A stretch of DNA of 21,427 bases from Halovenus sp. Lineage in GTDB: Archaea; Halobacteriota; Halobacteria; Halobacteriales; Haloarculaceae. The notes under the pieces are model-generated. The model was not told where the DNA came from, did not search any database, and worked only from the letters and a program-made list of their open reading frames with translations. Made by a program: the position numbers and the translations under genes. Below, in pieces: positions 1 through 7,086 of this stretch. Every line of letters starts with the position of its first letter. Position 1 is the first letter of the stretch. The DNA lies in assembly GCA_028274925.1 (NCBI GenBank), contig JAQCNR010000095.1, positions 1 through 21,427 on the forward strand. The letters are read 5' to 3'.

Positions 1-379
1 CGTCAAGCCCCTGCTGGCGGGCACCGTTGAACGTTACACCGCCGCGTTTGAGCAGTTCGTACAGACAGAGTGCCCGGTTGCGGACAATCTCGATGTGTTT
101 TGGCCCGTGGTCGTTGTACTGTTTGCGCGCCACCGGGTTGACGTTCTGGGCTTCGAGGTAAACCTCGGTTTCTTCGTCAGATTCGAGAAAGGACAGTACC
201 TCGTTGAGGCGGTTGTCAGGGAAGGCGTGGTCGTTCTCTGGGTCGTATCTTCGAAGTTCGTCGGCGTCGTCGATTTCATCGAACCGGTCTGCGCTGCTAA
301 TCTCGTCACTCAAATTCTGGATGGACTGGTCGGCGTCCTCAGCAGGATCCGGGCTATTGGTTTCAGAATCGTCGCTCAT
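1..379 (-). CDS. HD-domain metal-dependent phosphohydrolase, N-terminal part (cut by window edge)
   Basis: The minus-strand frame opens with ATG at 379 and stays open for 126 codons to the window edge, so the C-terminal part is missing. Residues 1-75 are acidic and low in complexity. From about residue 85 the sequence contains NDHGPKH followed by a hydrophobic helix, which matches the first His segment of HD-type phosphohydrolases as seen in haloarchaeal members. The HD metal-binding pair itself would lie beyond the window, so the catalytic site cannot be confirmed. The start is supported by a T-rich TATA-like element 20-28 nt upstream, which fits a leaderless transcript. The substrate is unknown; a phosphohydrolase on nucleotides or signalling nucleotides is typical for the superfamily. 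Confidence 0.75.
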   Translation of the reverse strand, partial: MSDDSETNSPDPAEDADQSIQNLSDEISSADRFDEIDDADELRRYDPENDHAFPDNRLNEVLSFLESDEETEVYLEAQNVNPVARKQYNDHGPKHIEIVRNRALCLYELLKRGGVTFNGARQQGLD

Positions 380-398
380 GGCAAGCGCTACGGTAGGC

Positions 399-419
399 CG
401 ATAAAAAAGACCGAGGGTC
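399..419 (-). promoter_or_regulatory. Combined T-tract terminator (peroxiredoxin) and TATA box (HD gene)
   Basis: On the minus strand, just after the peroxiredoxin stop, the stem GACC-CTC-GGTC (409-419) is followed by six T and then ATCGG. A short hairpin plus T run suits termination of the upstream gene. The same T-rich stretch TTTTTTATC sits about 25 nt before the ATG at 379, which is TATA-box spacing for a leaderless haloarchaeal mRNA. The sequence is seen; the dual function is inferred. Confidence 0.45.
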
Positions 420-423
420 GCGC

Positions 424-897
424 TTAGGCCGCTGCGGCGGCTTCCTCGACTTCGTCGTAATCGGGTTCGAGACCAGCGTTTTCGCCAACCCACGCGTAGG
501 TGACGGTGCCGGACTCGTCGATGACGATGACAGCCCGCTGGGCGAGTTCCTCGATGCCGAACTGGTCGAAACTGGTCACGATGTCGTACAGTTCGATTAC
601 GTCGTGGTTCGCGTCGCTGATCAGGTCGAACTCCAGTCCGAGTTTGTCACGGAACTCGTTGAGCGTGAACGGAGAGTCGACGCTGACGCCGTACAGCGTC
701 GCACCCGTCTCCTGCACCGCCCCCAGTCGGTCCTGGAACGTATTCATTTCGTGGCTGCAGACACTCGTGAACGCGCCGGGGAAGAATGCAAGCACGATTG
801 GGCCGTCCTCGAGGGCCTCCGAGAGGTCGAACGTCTCGACGTCGCCATTTGCAAGCGGTGCGGTGAATGTTGGGGCCTCGTCGCCTTCTGATACCAT
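424..897 (-). CDS. One-cysteine peroxiredoxin (AhpC/TSA, AhpE/BCP-like)
   Basis: This 157-residue thioredoxin-fold peroxidase would reduce hydrogen peroxide and organic peroxides in the cytoplasm. The N-terminus MVSEGDEAPTFTAP is the usual start of the fold. The peroxidatic motif FFPGAFTSVCSHE places the active cysteine at Cys47, with the conserved Pro and Thr before it, and RAVIVID is the later conserved strand. Cys47 is the only cysteine, so there is no intramolecular resolving cysteine and reduction must use an external thiol. The frame is open upstream for 76 more codons, but that stretch runs through the intergenic region towards tatA and has no peroxiredoxin character, so the ATG at 897 is chosen. 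The C-terminus ends in an alanine run. It is a monocistronic-looking gene, divergent from tatA. Confidence 0.92.
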   Translation of the reverse strand: MVSEGDEAPTFTAPLANGDVETFDLSEALEDGPIVLAFFPGAFTSVCSHEMNTFQDRLGAVQETGATLYGVSVDSPFTLNEFRDKLGLEFDLISDANHDVIELYDIVTSFDQFGIEELAQRAVIVIDESGTVTYAWVGENAGLEPDYDEVEEAAAAA

Positions 898-993
898 ACC
901 CACCGATTTGGCGGCGGTTCCTATCACGGTTTGGATTACAACTGGTAACATGACACTCACAAATACTCTCAGTCGGCCGTATCGAGCAAAAAG

Positions 994-1002
994 ACTATAA
1001 TC
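994..1002 (+). promoter_or_regulatory. TATA box of tatA
   Basis: ACTATAATC lies 26-34 nt before the tatA ATG at 1028 and is preceded by an A-rich stretch (GCAAAAAG) suitable as a TFB recognition element. The spacing predicts transcription starting at or a few nt before the ATG. There is no strong Shine-Dalgarno sequence. Confidence 0.5.
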
Positions 1003-1027
1003 GGCACTCGGTAAGAGAGAGATAGAA

Positions 1028-1330
1028 ATGGCTTCAACACTCGTGCCCCTCTTCGGGCCGATCCCCGGCGGAATGGAGATGTTCGTCATTCTCCTGATCG
1101 CAGTCCTACTGTTCGGCGCAAACAAAATCCCAAAACTCGCCCGCTCGACCGGCCAGGCAATGGGCGAATTCCAGAAAGGTCGTCAGGAAGTCGAACAAGA
1201 ACTGGAGCAGATGGAAGAGTCGATGGACCCCAACGCTGAAGTCGAGTCCGACGACTCGACGGTGGACCTCGACGAGGAAGACCCAGACGAAGACTTCGAA
1301 CTCGACGACGAGAGCCAGAGTTCGAACTAA
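1028..1330 (+). CDS. tatA: Sec-independent (twin-arginine) translocase subunit TatA
   Basis: A 100-residue single-pass membrane protein that forms the variable pore component of the Tat pathway, which exports folded proteins and is the main secretion route in haloarchaea. A short N-terminal segment carries PLFGPIPGGMEM, then a hydrophobic helix (about residues 17-30), then the hinge FGANKIPKLAR typical of TatA/TatB. An amphipathic helix rich in Q, E and K follows (GEFQKGRQEVEQELEQ), and the C-terminal tail from about residue 65 is almost entirely Asp/Glu/Ser. Such a soluble acidic tail suits a halophile. No tatC is present in the window, so this paralogue stands alone here. The start is supported by the TATA box 26-34 nt upstream. 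Confidence 0.93.
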   Translation: MASTLVPLFGPIPGGMEMFVILLIAVLLFGANKIPKLARSTGQAMGEFQKGRQEVEQELEQMEESMDPNAEVESDDSTVDLDEEDPDEDFELDDESQSSN

Positions 1331-1395
1331 CCACGTTCTCGACTCATTTTCGACGGTCTCAGCGGCGCGTATCGAAACGAAAAACAACGGAGTCG

Positions 1396-1782
1396 TTACT
1401 CGTCAGGCTCGAATTCGAGCGAGACAGAGTTGATGCAGTAGCGTTTCCCGGTCGGCTCTGGTCCGTCGTCGAAGATGTGGCCGAGGTGACCGCCACACTC
1501 CGCACAGACGGCCTCTGTTCGACGCATTCCGTGGCTCGTGTCGACGCTTGTCTCGATGTTACCTTCCTGATAGGCGTCGTAAAAACTCGGCCAGCCCGAG
1601 CCTGAGTCGTATTTCTGCTCGGAGTGGAACAGTTCCGAACCGCAGCCGCTGCAGTGGAAGGTTCCAGCTTCCTTGGTATCGAGTAGTTCGCCGCTGAACC
1701 GTGGCTCTGTCCCCGCCTCGCGGAGAATTTCGTACTCCTCGTCTGTGAGAATCTCTCGCCACTCCTCTTCTGACTGTGGCAT
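1396..1782 (-). CDS. msrB: Peptide-methionine (R)-S-oxide reductase MsrB
   Basis: A 128-residue repair enzyme that reduces methionine-R-sulfoxide in oxidised proteins. Two zinc-binding pairs are visible, CSGC (Cys44, Cys47) and CAEC (Cys93, Cys96). The catalytic cysteine is Cys116 in RYCINSVSL, and the substrate-pocket motifs SGWPSF (Trp64) and GGHLGHIFDDGP are intact. The position that carries a resolving cysteine in many MsrB proteins (SGCGWPSF) is Ser62 here, so the enzyme must be recycled without that residue. Length and motif order are those of a full stand-alone MsrB with no MsrA fusion. The gene converges with tatA and diverges from the enolase-superfamily gene. A TATA box lies about 45 nt upstream of the ATG. 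Confidence 0.95.
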   Translation of the reverse strand: MPQSEEEWREILTDEEYEILREAGTEPRFSGELLDTKEAGTFHCSGCGSELFHSEQKYDSGSGWPSFYDAYQEGNIETSVDTSHGMRRTEAVCAECGGHLGHIFDDGPEPTGKRYCINSVSLEFEPDE

Positions 1783-1822
1783 TTCTTCCTGCTAACTCAT
1801 ACACACCCCTTGGGTCTGGACG

Positions 1823-1832
1823 CCTATAAATT
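1823..1832 (-). promoter_or_regulatory. TATA box of msrB
   Basis: Read on the minus strand this is AATTTATAGG, about 45 nt before the msrB ATG at 1782, which predicts a leader of roughly 15-20 nt. The leader would include the two-codon ORF ATG AGT TAG (1800-1792) just before the real start. Confidence 0.5.
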
Positions 1833-1875
1833 CGACTTGCTGTTGCCGAGAGTGAACCGCGTCGAGACAACCTTG

Positions 1876-1885
1876 TTTATAAAAG
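1876..1885 (+). promoter_or_regulatory. TATA box of the enolase-superfamily/aldehyde dehydrogenase operon
   Basis: TTTATAAAAG is a near-ideal archaeal TATA box. It lies about 50 nt before the ATG at 1932, so a leader of around 25 nt is expected. It is back to back with the msrB TATA box about 45 nt away, so the two promoters share a short divergent regulatory region. Confidence 0.6.
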
Positions 1886-1931
1886 ACCGCACCAGTCCGT
1901 CCAAATCGTTAGGCAGACAGCACGGTCACGT

Positions 1932-3041
1932 ATGAGTGGAATGCAGATAACAGGCGTTACCCAGCATCACGTTAGTTATCCACTCGAAGAGAGCTTCGAG
2001 CCAACGTGGATTCCGGACTACGCACAGCACACCCACGAGGCCGAGGTGTTCGAGGTAGAAACTGACGCTGGCATTACCGGCGTGACCGCCAGTCCCAGTT
2101 TCGCCGGCGGGCTGGAGTACGAGACGCCGCTGAGCCTGTTTCTTGCGGGAGAGGACCCCCACGATATCGAGGGGATTATGAACAAACTGGCGAGTATCGA
2201 CCTCGTCGGCCCGCGGCCGTGGCACATCGAACTCGCGCTGTGGGACATCATCGGCAAAGACGCCGGGAAACCAGTCTACGAACTGCTCGGTGGCTCAGAC
2301 GAACCAGTCCCAGCGTACGCGAGCACCGGACAGATGCTCCCCGCTGACGAGCGACTCGAGTACGTCGAGGACCGAGTTGACGAGGGATTCGAGGCCGTGA
2401 AGTTGCGAATCACCGAGCCAGCGGACCTCGACATCGTCCGTGAGGTTCGAGACGCGTTTCCAGAACTGACGCTGATGGTCGACGCCAACAAGGGCTGGGC
2501 TGTCAGAGTCATGGACGACGAGCAACGGTGGAGCGTCAAGGAGGCGGCAGCGGTCGCAGAAGAACTGGAAGCGATTGGTGGCGTCGAGTGGTTCGAGGAG
2601 CCACTGCCCCGGCACAACTACGACGGGTACGCACGCTTGCGCGAGATGACCGCAGTACCGATAGCTGGCGGGGAGTTCAACGAGCGCGCTGGCGAACTCC
2701 ACCAGTTTCTCGACCGAGACGCAGTCGACGTGTTGCAACCCGACGCGGCACTCGTGACGGGCATCAAGCGCGCCCTCGAGGTGGCAGGACGGGCCAGAGA
2801 AGACGGCGTCAAGTTTGTCCCCCATACGTGGACCAACGCAATCGGCTTCGCCGCGAATCTGCACGTTATCGCTGCCATCGACGGCGGGTGGTGTGAGTTT
2901 CCCCACGACCCGCCGTGGACACCTGAAGCGTGGGGTGCAATTGTGTCGGAGCCATTCGAGGTGACAGACGGACTGGTGCAACCACGCGATAGGCCAGGAC
3001 TGGGTATCGAACTCGACAGAGATGTAGTCGGCGGGGAGTAA
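1932..3041 (+). CDS. Enolase-superfamily enzyme, mandelate racemase / sugar-acid dehydratase type
   Basis: A 369-residue (beta/alpha)7-beta barrel enzyme that abstracts the alpha proton of a carboxylate. Visible are the N-terminal capping domain (about 1-125), the catalytic K-x-R pair (Lys157, Arg159 in AVKLRITE), and the three magnesium ligands Asp184 (VDANKGW), the Glu222/223 pair (FEEPL) and Glu248 (AGGE). The His-Asp dyad of the mandelate racemase subgroup is also present (Asp271 in LQPDA, His298 in PHTW), with the late electrophilic Glu322 in CEFP. Mandelate racemase itself has K-x-K, so Arg159 argues against simple two-base racemisation and leaves acid-sugar dehydratase as an alternative. 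The aldehyde dehydrogenase begins 18 nt downstream, so the two are probably co-transcribed. The substrate is unknown. Confidence 0.88.
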   Translation: MSGMQITGVTQHHVSYPLEESFEPTWIPDYAQHTHEAEVFEVETDAGITGVTASPSFAGGLEYETPLSLFLAGEDPHDIEGIMNKLASIDLVGPRPWHIELALWDIIGKDAGKPVYELLGGSDEPVPAYASTGQMLPADERLEYVEDRVDEGFEAVKLRITEPADLDIVREVRDAFPELTLMVDANKGWAVRVMDDEQRWSVKEAAAVAEELEAIGGVEWFEEPLPRHNYDGYARLREMTAVPIAGGEFNERAGELHQFLDRDAVDVLQPDAALVTGIKRALEVAGRAREDGVKFVPHTWTNAIGFAANLHVIAAIDGGWCEFPHDPPWTPEAWGAIVSEPFEVTDGLVQPRDRPGLGIELDRDVVGGE

Positions 3042-3059
3042 CACACAGATTTCACAACG

Positions 3060-4625
3060 ATGCAAGAGACATACTACGACGACAACTACGATGTGGCACA
3101 GTCAGTGCGGGACCGACACAGAGACGCGGCCGAGGATTCGCTTACACGCGAGGAGTACGGCCTGCTGATCGACAGCGAGTGGGTCGATTCCGAGGATGGG
3201 TCAGATGGCGTGGCAATCGACCCGACGACGGGCGAGGAACTCGCAAAGGTTCAGTCCGGGACCAGCACGGATGTTGACCGGGCAGTCGAGGCCGCACAGG
3301 GCGCACTCGACGGCGCGTGGGGCCAACTCTCGCCAAAACAGCGTGGCGAGAAACTCGGCGAAATCGCTGACCGACTGGAAGATATGCAGACAGAGCTTGC
3401 GAAACTGGAGAGTCTCGAGGCGGGTAAGCCGAACATGCACTCGCGGTTTGTCGACGTCGAGATTGTCGTCGAGCAGTTTCGACACTTCGCTGCTGTTGCC
3501 CGGACCGCCGACACAGGCCGTGTCGTCCCATCGGAAGACCAGAAACAGATCGTCACCAAACGCGAACCCTACGGCGTCGTCGGTGCCATCTCGGCGTGGA
3601 ACTTCCCGGCGATGTTCGTCGCGTGGAAACTCGGCCCGGCGCTTGCCGCTGGCAACGCAGTCGTCTTCAAGCCCGCCTCCAAGGCGGTGCTCTCCTCGCT
3701 CGTCATCGCTCGTGTCTGTGACCGAGTGCTCCCGTCCGGGACAGTCAACGTCGTTACCGGGCCGGGAAGCGAGGTTGGCTCGGCTATTTCGTCACACGAA
3801 GGAATCAGCAAAGTCACGCTGACTGGCTCGAAGTTCGCCGGCGTGCAGACGCTGAAGGGCGCAGCAGATACCATTACTCCTGTCTCTGTCGAACTCGGCG
3901 GCAAGAGTCCGAACATCGTCTTCCCCGACGCGGACCTCGACAAAGCAATCGAGGGGACGATGGTGAGTATCTTCTTCAATTCCGGCCAGCAGTGTACCGC
4001 CGGGTCGCGGCTGTTCGTCCACGAGGATATCCGCGAGGAATTCCTCGACAGACTGCAGGAACGCATCGCCGACCTGCAGGTCGGAGACCCACTCTCGCCG
4101 CGGACTGATATCGGACCGATGATCGACCACGAGCACGCCCGCGAGGTTGAGGAGTACATCTCGGGTGCTATCGAGGACGGCGCGACAGTACTGGTTGGCA
4201 ACGACGCCACAGAAACCGACGCTGGCGGCCCAGACAGCGATACCGCGGGTGCGCCCTTCGTCCACCCAACGGTCCTGACTGACGTTGCCGACGACGCGAC
4301 AGTCTCCTGTGAAGAGGTGTTTGGCCCCGTATTGTCGGTTTTCGAGTTCAGCGAGCGCGAAGAGGTAATCGAGCGAGCCAACGACACCAAATTCGGGCTT
4401 GCGGCCGGCGTCTGGACCGAGAACCTGGAAACCGCACACGTCGTCTCCAGCGAACTCGAAGCCGGCACAGTCTGGGTGAACACCTACAACGACCTGCTCG
4501 ACCCAGCCCCACACGGCGGCTTCAAAGAGAGCGGGATGGGCCGCGAACTCGCCGAAGAAGCGCTCGACGATTACTCTCAAATCAAGACGGTCAAGATGAA
4601 CTTCGGTGGTGTACCCAAGTTCTGA
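3060..4625 (+). CDS. NAD(P)-dependent aldehyde dehydrogenase
   Basis: A full-length 521-residue member of the aldehyde dehydrogenase superfamily, oxidising an aldehyde to the carboxylate. The key residues are visible: Asn181 in SAWNFP, Lys204 in FKPAS (cofactor), Glu278 in VELGGKSP (general base) and the catalytic Cys312 in GQQCTAGSR. The C-terminal motifs EEVFGPVLSVF and GGFKESGMGRE are also intact. Residues 1-35 form a tyrosine- and Asp-rich N-terminal extension before the usual start of the fold, and a Gly/Asp-rich insertion near 380-390 is typical of halophilic surface loops. The gene starts 18 nt after the enolase-superfamily gene, in the same operon. In that setting it could oxidise the aldehyde released by the decarboxylase encoded at 7118-8830. 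Specificity (benzaldehyde-like, semialdehyde or other) cannot be read from sequence. Confidence 0.94.
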   Translation: MQETYYDDNYDVAQSVRDRHRDAAEDSLTREEYGLLIDSEWVDSEDGSDGVAIDPTTGEELAKVQSGTSTDVDRAVEAAQGALDGAWGQLSPKQRGEKLGEIADRLEDMQTELAKLESLEAGKPNMHSRFVDVEIVVEQFRHFAAVARTADTGRVVPSEDQKQIVTKREPYGVVGAISAWNFPAMFVAWKLGPALAAGNAVVFKPASKAVLSSLVIARVCDRVLPSGTVNVVTGPGSEVGSAISSHEGISKVTLTGSKFAGVQTLKGAADTITPVSVELGGKSPNIVFPDADLDKAIEGTMVSIFFNSGQQCTAGSRLFVHEDIREEFLDRLQERIADLQVGDPLSPRTDIGPMIDHEHAREVEEYISGAIEDGATVLVGNDATETDAGGPDSDTAGAPFVHPTVLTDVADDATVSCEEVFGPVLSVFEFSEREEVIERANDTKFGLAAGVWTENLETAHVVSSELEAGTVWVNTYNDLLDPAPHGGFKESGMGRELAEEALDDYSQIKTVKMNFGGVPKF

Positions 4626-4685
4626 GGCCATCTCGCCGCCGGTGCAAAGGGACAGACAGCGACACGCTCGCTAGATTATGACAGA

Positions 4686-4704
4686 TTTTTGAGGTAAATT
4701 TTTA
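4686..4704 (+). promoter_or_regulatory. T-tract and TATA-like element before the alcohol dehydrogenase gene
   Basis: Five T at 4686-4690 may terminate the upstream operon. TAAATTTTTA at 4695-4704 lies 26-35 nt before the ATG at 4730 and fits a TATA box. It suggests the alcohol dehydrogenase has its own promoter. Confidence 0.45.
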
Positions 4705-4718
4705 CGTATGGAGGGCGA

Positions 4719-4723
4719 GGAGG
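4719..4723 (+). promoter_or_regulatory. Shine-Dalgarno site of the alcohol dehydrogenase gene
   Basis: GGAGG lies 6 nt before the ATG at 4730, within a purine-rich run (GGAGGGCGAGGAGGG). It fixes the start at 4730 rather than the out-of-frame ATG at 4708. A strong site this close to a TATA box is unusual for a gene that could be leaderless. Confidence 0.55.
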
Positions 4724-4729
4724 GTAGGT

Positions 4730-5797
4730 ATGGACGCAGTAGTATTCCAAGGCGTGGGAGAACCGCTCCAGTTAGAGCAAGTCGACCGGCCTGACTGCGG
4801 GCCGAGTGAAGTCGTCGTCGAGACAGAGGCCTGTGGCATCTGCCGGAGTGACTGGCACGCCTGGCAGGGTGACTGGGACTGGATCGGACTCGTCCCCCAG
4901 CCTGGGCTAATTTTCGGCCACGAACCCGTTGGCCGTGTCGTGCAAGTCGGCGACAACGTCACACGCTTCTCGGAGGGTGACCGGGTTACCAACCCGTTCA
5001 ACCTCAGCGACGGCACCTGTCCGTACTGCCGAGCGGGGAAGGCGAATATCTGTGAATCGTCGGTCCCGATGGGCTTCGTCGGTTTCCAGAAAGGCGCGTT
5101 CGCCGAGGAGTACTCGGTTCGTAACGCCGACCAGAATCTCGTCGAAGTGCCAGAGGACATTCCGGCACACGAGATTGCGGGACTGGGCTGTCGATTCGCG
5201 ACAGCCTTCCACGGCGTAAGCAAACGAGTCGATATCGAACCCGGCGACTGGGTTGCAGTCCACGGCTGTGGCGGCGTCGGGATGTCTGCTGTCCACACCG
5301 CCAACGCACTGGGTGGCAACGTCATCGCCGTCGATATTGTCGAGGAGAAACTGGAACTGGCGAAGGAACTCGGTGCCGTCGAGTCCATCAACTCGACGGA
5401 GGTCCAAGATGTGCCACAGGCCGTCAAATCGCTCACAGAGGGGAGTCGCGGCGTCGAGGTGTCCGTCGAGGCACTCGGCATCGCGGAGACGATCCAGAAC
5501 TCGGTCAACTGTCTCGCACCTGGCGGACAGCATCTGCAGGCTGGCCTGACCACGTCTGAGGAGAAGGGTGAAGTGTCGCTCCCTGTCGACAACATCGTGC
5601 AGGACGAACGCGAGTTCCACGGCACCTACGGTATGCCGCCACACGAGTACGAGCAGATCTTCGACATGATGCGGACCGGAAAGATCGAACCCGGAAAAAT
5701 CGTCTCCGAAACCTGCGGACTCGGGGACGTGCCCGACGTGATGGAGCGACTCGGTGACTTCGACACGCTGGGCATCCCGGTCTGCACCGAGTTTTAA
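4730..5797 (+). CDS. Zinc-dependent medium-chain alcohol dehydrogenase
   Basis: A 355-residue MDR-family enzyme that interconverts an alcohol and an aldehyde or ketone with a nicotinamide cofactor. The catalytic zinc ligands are Cys38 (GICRSD), His64-Glu65 (GHEPVG) and Cys154 (GLGCRF). The Rossmann motif is HGCGGVGMSA (about 178-187), and Asp202 at the end of the second strand (VIAVDI) points to NAD over NADP. In the structural-zinc lobe the pattern is Asp94-x2-Cys97-x2-Cys100-x7-Cys108, so the first of the usual four cysteines is aspartate. It has its own promoter and Shine-Dalgarno site. It is placed between the aldehyde dehydrogenase and the regulator of the same cluster, so it may oxidise a hydroxy-acid or alcohol intermediate or reduce the aldehyde; this is inference. 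Confidence 0.92.
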   Translation: MDAVVFQGVGEPLQLEQVDRPDCGPSEVVVETEACGICRSDWHAWQGDWDWIGLVPQPGLIFGHEPVGRVVQVGDNVTRFSEGDRVTNPFNLSDGTCPYCRAGKANICESSVPMGFVGFQKGAFAEEYSVRNADQNLVEVPEDIPAHEIAGLGCRFATAFHGVSKRVDIEPGDWVAVHGCGGVGMSAVHTANALGGNVIAVDIVEEKLELAKELGAVESINSTEVQDVPQAVKSLTEGSRGVEVSVEALGIAETIQNSVNCLAPGGQHLQAGLTTSEEKGEVSLPVDNIVQDEREFHGTYGMPPHEYEQIFDMMRTGKIEPGKIVSETCGLGDVPDVMERLGDFDTLGIPVCTEF

Positions 5798-5857
5798 GAC
5801 GAGGAGACACAACTGTCACGCATAGGCAACGAACCAAACTGGCTGCAACAAATCAAC

Positions 5858-6289
5858 ATGGCATACAAACTTCCGAGCGAGGCTGACGAATGGGTGCAAG
5901 AGTATATGAAAAAACTGAGCGAGTCCGACCAGTACTCTCACGCGGGTGAGGGGTGGGGTGTCGGGTTCAACGGCGACTTCCTGTTCGAGATTCAACCGGA
6001 CGAGACCTACGACGGCGACCCGGTTTACATGTATCTCGAACTGAAAGACGGTGGCTGTCTCGACGCCTTCGTGACCGATGACCCTGACAGCGAAGACTAT
6101 GGGTTCGCGTTCCGCGGTGGCTACGAGAAGTGGAAACAGCTCACGAACGGCGAAATCGACCCTGTCGAGGGGATGATGGACGGAACCTTCGACCTCGACG
6201 GCGACATGCAGAAGGTGATGCAGTACAGTCAGGCAGCGATTGTGATGACTGAGACTGCGGGCCAAGTCGACACCGAGTTCGAGTACTGA
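5858..6289 (+). CDS. SCP2 sterol-carrier-like lipid-binding protein
   Basis: A 143-residue single-domain protein resembling the sterol carrier protein 2 fold. Visible are the early helix (EADEWVQEYMKKLSESDQY), the paired strands GWGVGFNGDFLFEI and YMYLEL, the segment FRGGYEKWKQLTNGEIDP, and the late GTFDLDGDMQKVMQYS, where SCP2 domains usually have a Gly-Asp-Met/Leu and helix. Such proteins bind hydrophobic molecules or acyl chains in a tunnel and have no known catalysis. There is no signal peptide. The gene lies 60 nt after the alcohol dehydrogenase and 40 nt before the regulator, so it may belong with the former. In this cluster it might present or buffer a hydrophobic substrate, but that is inference. 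Confidence 0.75.
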   Translation: MAYKLPSEADEWVQEYMKKLSESDQYSHAGEGWGVGFNGDFLFEIQPDETYDGDPVYMYLELKDGGCLDAFVTDDPDSEDYGFAFRGGYEKWKQLTNGEIDPVEGMMDGTFDLDGDMQKVMQYSQAAIVMTETAGQVDTEFEY

Positions 6290-6299
6290 GTCCACAGCG

Positions 6300-6307
6300 T
6301 TATTTTC
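6300..6307 (+). promoter_or_regulatory. TATA-like box of the HTH_10 regulator
   Basis: TTATTTTC is centred about 26 nt before the ATG at 6330, which is the spacing of a leaderless haloarchaeal promoter. Confidence 0.45.
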
Positions 6308-6329
6308 TTCCCGGCCAGACGATGAGAAA

Positions 6330-6986
6330 ATGAGAGCAGTCGAGTTGCATCTGTTACCCGAGGGTGGCTCATTCCCCGGCATCGACACGACGTTTTCCAG
6401 CCTCAACGATGTCTCTCGGGACGCCGTGATGAATCTCGGCTGGCACAGCGATGGCTCGTATACGCTCCTCTATCGACTCACAGCCCAGTCACTGGACCCG
6501 TTGCGTGAAGCAATCGAATCCAACGAGGATGTCCAGCAGTACGAACTGATCGTCGAAGACGAGACGAACGTCTACGCCTTTCTGCACGTCTCGGAGCACG
6601 AGGTGTTGAGTGAACTGCTCTCGATTACCGAGGAACACGCGCTGTTGCTCGAACCGCCCTTTCGGTTCACCGAGCGTGGCGTCCGCGTGACGGTTGCGGG
6701 GGAACAGGAGTCCTTGCAGCGAGCCTTCAACGACGTGACCGACCGGATTGCAGTCGATGTCGAGTGGATGGGCGGCTACTCGCCCGACCGAGCAGATACG
6801 ATTGGACGGCTCACCGACCGCCAGCGCGAAGCGCTATCGACAGCGCACGAACTCGGCTACTACGAGACACCGCGACAGGTCTCCTTCGAGGAAGTCGCAA
6901 CCGAACTCGACTGTGCGTCGAGTACGGCCAACGAACTGCTCCGCCGGGCCGAGTCGAAGATTATCGACGCTGTCCTCGCCGAGTAG
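6330..6986 (+). CDS. Bat-type transcriptional regulator with C-terminal HTH_10 domain
   Basis: A 218-residue protein with the two-part layout of bacterio-opsin-activator-like regulators common in haloarchaea. Residues 1-150 form an N-terminal sensing-type domain without a recognisable ligand motif. Residues 161-213 are a sigma-70-region-4-like HTH_10 that starts with LTDRQREALSTAHELGYYE and continues VSFEEVATELDCASSTANELLRRAE; this is the DNA-binding part. There is no PAS, GAF or receiver signature, so it probably senses a small molecule directly or is controlled by abundance. It sits inside the metabolic block and just before the decarboxylase gene, whose promoter region has an inverted repeat, so local control is likely. 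An ATG at 6322 opens only a three-codon frame (ATG AGA AAA TGA), so 6330 is the start. Confidence 0.87.
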   Translation: MRAVELHLLPEGGSFPGIDTTFSSLNDVSRDAVMNLGWHSDGSYTLLYRLTAQSLDPLREAIESNEDVQQYELIVEDETNVYAFLHVSEHEVLSELLSITEEHALLLEPPFRFTERGVRVTVAGEQESLQRAFNDVTDRIAVDVEWMGGYSPDRADTIGRLTDRQREALSTAHELGYYETPRQVSFEEVATELDCASSTANELLRRAESKIIDAVLAE

Positions 6987-7043
6987 CCGCTATCGTAAAT
7001 CTATCACCCCGACTGTTGTGAGTAGCGTAAGCCAAACGGTAGA

Positions 7044-7067
7044 AATCGATTACCAGAATTGTCGATT
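7044..7067 (+). promoter_or_regulatory. Inverted repeat upstream of the decarboxylase promoter (candidate operator)
   Basis: AATCGA (7044-7049) and TCGATT (7062-7067) are perfect inverted half-sites with an 18-nt centre-to-centre distance. They lie 20 nt upstream of the TATA box, where haloarchaeal activators usually bind. A separate direct repeat, CGGTAGAA, occurs at 7037-7044 and 7081-7088. The repeats are seen; binding by the neighbouring HTH_10 protein is inferred. Confidence 0.35.
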
Positions 7068-7086
7068 CGCTCACTGTAGCCGGTAG

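Noticed and set aside
898..1125. N-terminal extension of the peroxiredoxin frame
   Set aside because: The extra 76 codons overlap the tatA promoter and start on the opposite strand and do not resemble peroxiredoxins. MVSEGDEAP at 897 is the normal family start.
2295..3065. Minus-strand open frame of 256 codons
   Set aside because: It is antisense to the enolase-superfamily gene, with no domain pattern and no promoter or ribosome site.
6322..6333. Short upstream frame ATG AGA AAA TGA before the regulator
   Set aside because: The predicted transcript begins at or next to the regulator ATG, so this frame is probably not transcribed. It is too short to be evidence of regulation.
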